The notes below the pieces were generated by a model. The model worked only from the letters and a program-made list of their open reading frames with translations. It was not told the origin of the DNA and did not search any database. A DNA stretch of 64,000 nucleotides from Rhodococcus sp. SGAir0479 (GTDB taxonomy: Bacteria > Actinomycetota > Actinomycetes > Mycobacteriales > Mycobacteriaceae), in contig NZ_CP039432.1 in assembly GCF_005484805.1 (NCBI RefSeq), positions 186,001 to 250,000 of the forward strand, written 5' to 3'. Each line of letters opens with the position of its first letter. Position 1 is the stretch's first letter. The position numbers and the translations under genes are program-made. Positions 63,007-64,000 of the stretch are shown here, in pieces.

Positions 63007-64000
63007 TTACGCCGCATGGGGTCCGGCGCGGTTGTGCGCGGGCATGGGTTTCTTGTCTGGGTCCACCAGTGATGGTGGGGTGAACCAGGGGTGGTGGTCG
63101 GGGCCGATCTGCACTTCCCAGTGGGAGTGGTGGAGGAGCCGGTGGTGGTACCGGCAGAGTAGGACGAGGTTGTCGAGGTCGGTGGGTCCGCCGTCGGCCC
63201 AGTGATGGATGTGGTGACCTTCGCAGTGGGCGGGCGGGGCGCCGCAGCCGGGGAAGGCGCAGCCGTGGTCGCGGGCGATCAGCGCCCGGCGCTGCTTCTT
63301 GGACACGGTTCTGGTGGTGCGGCCCAGGTTCAGCGGTACACCGTCGTCCATCACGACCGGGGTGAGGTGGCAGTCGCAGGCGAGGCGGCGGGCGGTGGCG
63401 ATGGTCAGCGGTCCGAGGTGCGGTAGGCGGGAAACATCCTTACCGTGAAATTCGCTGCTGCCGAACAGGTTCTGTGTGTCGGCGTCCCTGTCTCGGCTTA
63501 ACCACGCATCGTGGTCGTGGTCGTGGTCGTGGTCGGTGCGGGCGAGGTCGCGGGCGTTCACGTGCAACGACAGGTGCGGCTTCTCGCCGCCCTCGATGGG
63601 TGCCTCACCCGAGTCGAGGTAGCGGCGCAGGATTTCGGCGAACGCGTCCGCGCGGCGCTGTCCCGCGGTCCGCGTCGCGGCGGGGTCGTCGTTCGGGTTC
63701 CGCGGTTTCGTCAGCGCGGACAGCGCCGTCAGCAACATCTCGCCGGTGACGGCATCCAAGTCACCCTTCACCGCCACGCGCCCGTTCAACGTCTTCGAGG
63801 CGTGGAACTCGTTGCGGTCGGCGTCCTCACTGGGCGGGAGTTCGTCGGATTCGAAGATCCGCTCGAGCCGCGAGATGCAGGTGCGCACACTCACCGTGGT
63901 CGCCGCCGGGTTGGCGGCGCAGTCGAGTAGTACCTGCCGACACGACGGAAGGGCCTCGTTCGGCATGCCACGCGGCGGTTGTCCGCAGAACTTGGTGATC
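63007..64000 (-). CDS. DUF222-HNH endonuclease-domain protein (13E12-type), 5' truncated by window
   Basis: The frame is open to the window edge (331 residues visible). The N-terminal part is DUF222 (FCGQPPRGMPNEALPSCRQVLLDC, VKGDLDAVTGEMLLTALSAL, GQRRADAFAEILRRYLDSG). The C-terminal HNH nuclease motif is FPGCGAPPAHCEGHHIHHWADGGPTDLDNLVLLCRYHHRLLHH, with zinc-binding Cys and the His-Asn-His residues. These proteins are abundant, repeated genes in mycolata (REP13E12 in mycobacteria) and may be mobile or domesticated. An acidic linker DHDHDHDHD is encoded by a short tandem repeat. No transposase or repeat end is visible here. Confidence 0.88.
   Translation of the reverse strand, partial: ITKFCGQPPRGMPNEALPSCRQVLLDCAANPAATTVSVRTCISRLERIFESDELPPSEDADRNEFHASKTLNGRVAVKGDLDAVTGEMLLTALSALTKPRNPNDDPAATRTAGQRRADAFAEILRRYLDSGEAPIEGGEKPHLSLHVNARDLARTDHDHDHDHDAWLSRDRDADTQNLFGSSEFHGKDVSRLPHLGPLTIATARRLACDCHLTPVVMDDGVPLNLGRTTRTVSKKQRRALIARDHGCAFPGCGAPPAHCEGHHIHHWADGGPTDLDNLVLLCRYHHRLLHHSHWEVQIGPDHHPWFTPPSLVDPDKKPMPAHNRAGPHAA
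63511..63534 (+). repeat. (GTGGTC)4 hexanucleotide repeat in the HNH gene
   Basis: Four perfect GTGGTC units on the plus strand, each coding for Asp-His in the minus-strand gene. Slippage would change the linker length in frame, so this is a candidate for length variation between strains. Confidence 0.7.

Noticed and set aside
63511-63534. Short tandem repeat considered as CRISPR
   Set aside because: A 6-bp unit without spacers inside a coding gene.

Overview
The window is high-GC, gene-dense actinobacterial DNA that most resembles the mycolic-acid group, in particular Rhodococcus/Prescottella. The evidence is a secreted antigen-85-like mycolyltransferase, SepH, DUF2530/DUF2537/DUF3027 proteins, a PrrA/PrrB pair and AccD3-like carboxyltransferase in an order reminiscent of the mycobacterial Rv0877-Rv0904 region, FadE34-like and LLM/F420 enzymes, and a DUF222-HNH (13E12-type) gene. 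Many genes appear leaderless: a TANNNT-like -10 box lies 6-8 nt before an ATG or GTG. I assign the genus by recognition, not by database search. I see no rRNA, tRNA, CRISPR array, insertion sequence or prophage; about 64 genes fill nearly the whole window.

Layout. 1-8.5 kb: end of a DUF3027 gene, a large GHKL (sacsin/Hsp90-type) ATPase, a PAP2 phosphatase, an NCS2 purine permease, a MarR regulator, a TetR/membrane-protein pair sharing a two-site operator, an SpoU/TrmH methyltransferase and DUF2537. 8.5-18 kb: the core-metabolism block, with DUF6928, sepH, serC and a second citrate synthase (citA) on the minus strand, then pdxH, MFS, PfkB kinase, gltA and a tandem-domain FKBP on the plus strand. 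PdxH makes PLP, the cofactor of SerC. 18-24 kb: mycolyltransferase, then prrA-prrB-flippase/kinase fusion as one overlapping operon, with a MarR gene upstream. 24-31 kb: DUF1214 protein, FAH-family hydrolase diverging from GntR-photolyase, a small membrane protein, a lipoprotein and an OYE-type oxidoreductase. 31-41 kb: an unrecognised 277-aa gene, PrpE-type CoA ligase, an ECF sigma/GAF-ANTAR/AlkD operon, an orphan small gene, accD3 and an XRE-membrane-NatA-NatB type ABC operon. 41.6-44 kb: Met/His-rich membrane protein, PCu(A)C copper chaperone and Tat-exported DyP peroxidase. 44-53 kb: ABC-F protein, fused acyl-CoA dehydrogenase, IclR, then TetR-LLM-enoyl-CoA hydratase-SDR and another SDR, a probable acyl or steroid catabolism neighbourhood. 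53-64 kb: a frameshifted methyltransferase, aldo-keto reductase, PadR-MFS drug exporter, a VanRS-like two-component system beside a VanY-like carboxypeptidase, ZapE diverging from TetR, alpha/beta hydrolase diverging from MarR, and the DUF222-HNH gene cut by the window edge.

The most unusual signals are these: (i) a mycolyltransferase reading frame that runs through a perfect 36-bp terminator-like palindrome, with a stop codon one base out of frame just before it; (ii) a methyltransferase broken by one frameshift; (iii) a 363-bp in-frame duplication in the FKBP gene; (iv) a kinase-like/flippase fusion translationally coupled to PrrB; (v) a 20-bp-stem terminator embedded in the coding end of a convergent histidine kinase; and (vi) several very clean divergent operators for TetR, PadR and MarR regulators whose cognate genes are adjacent.
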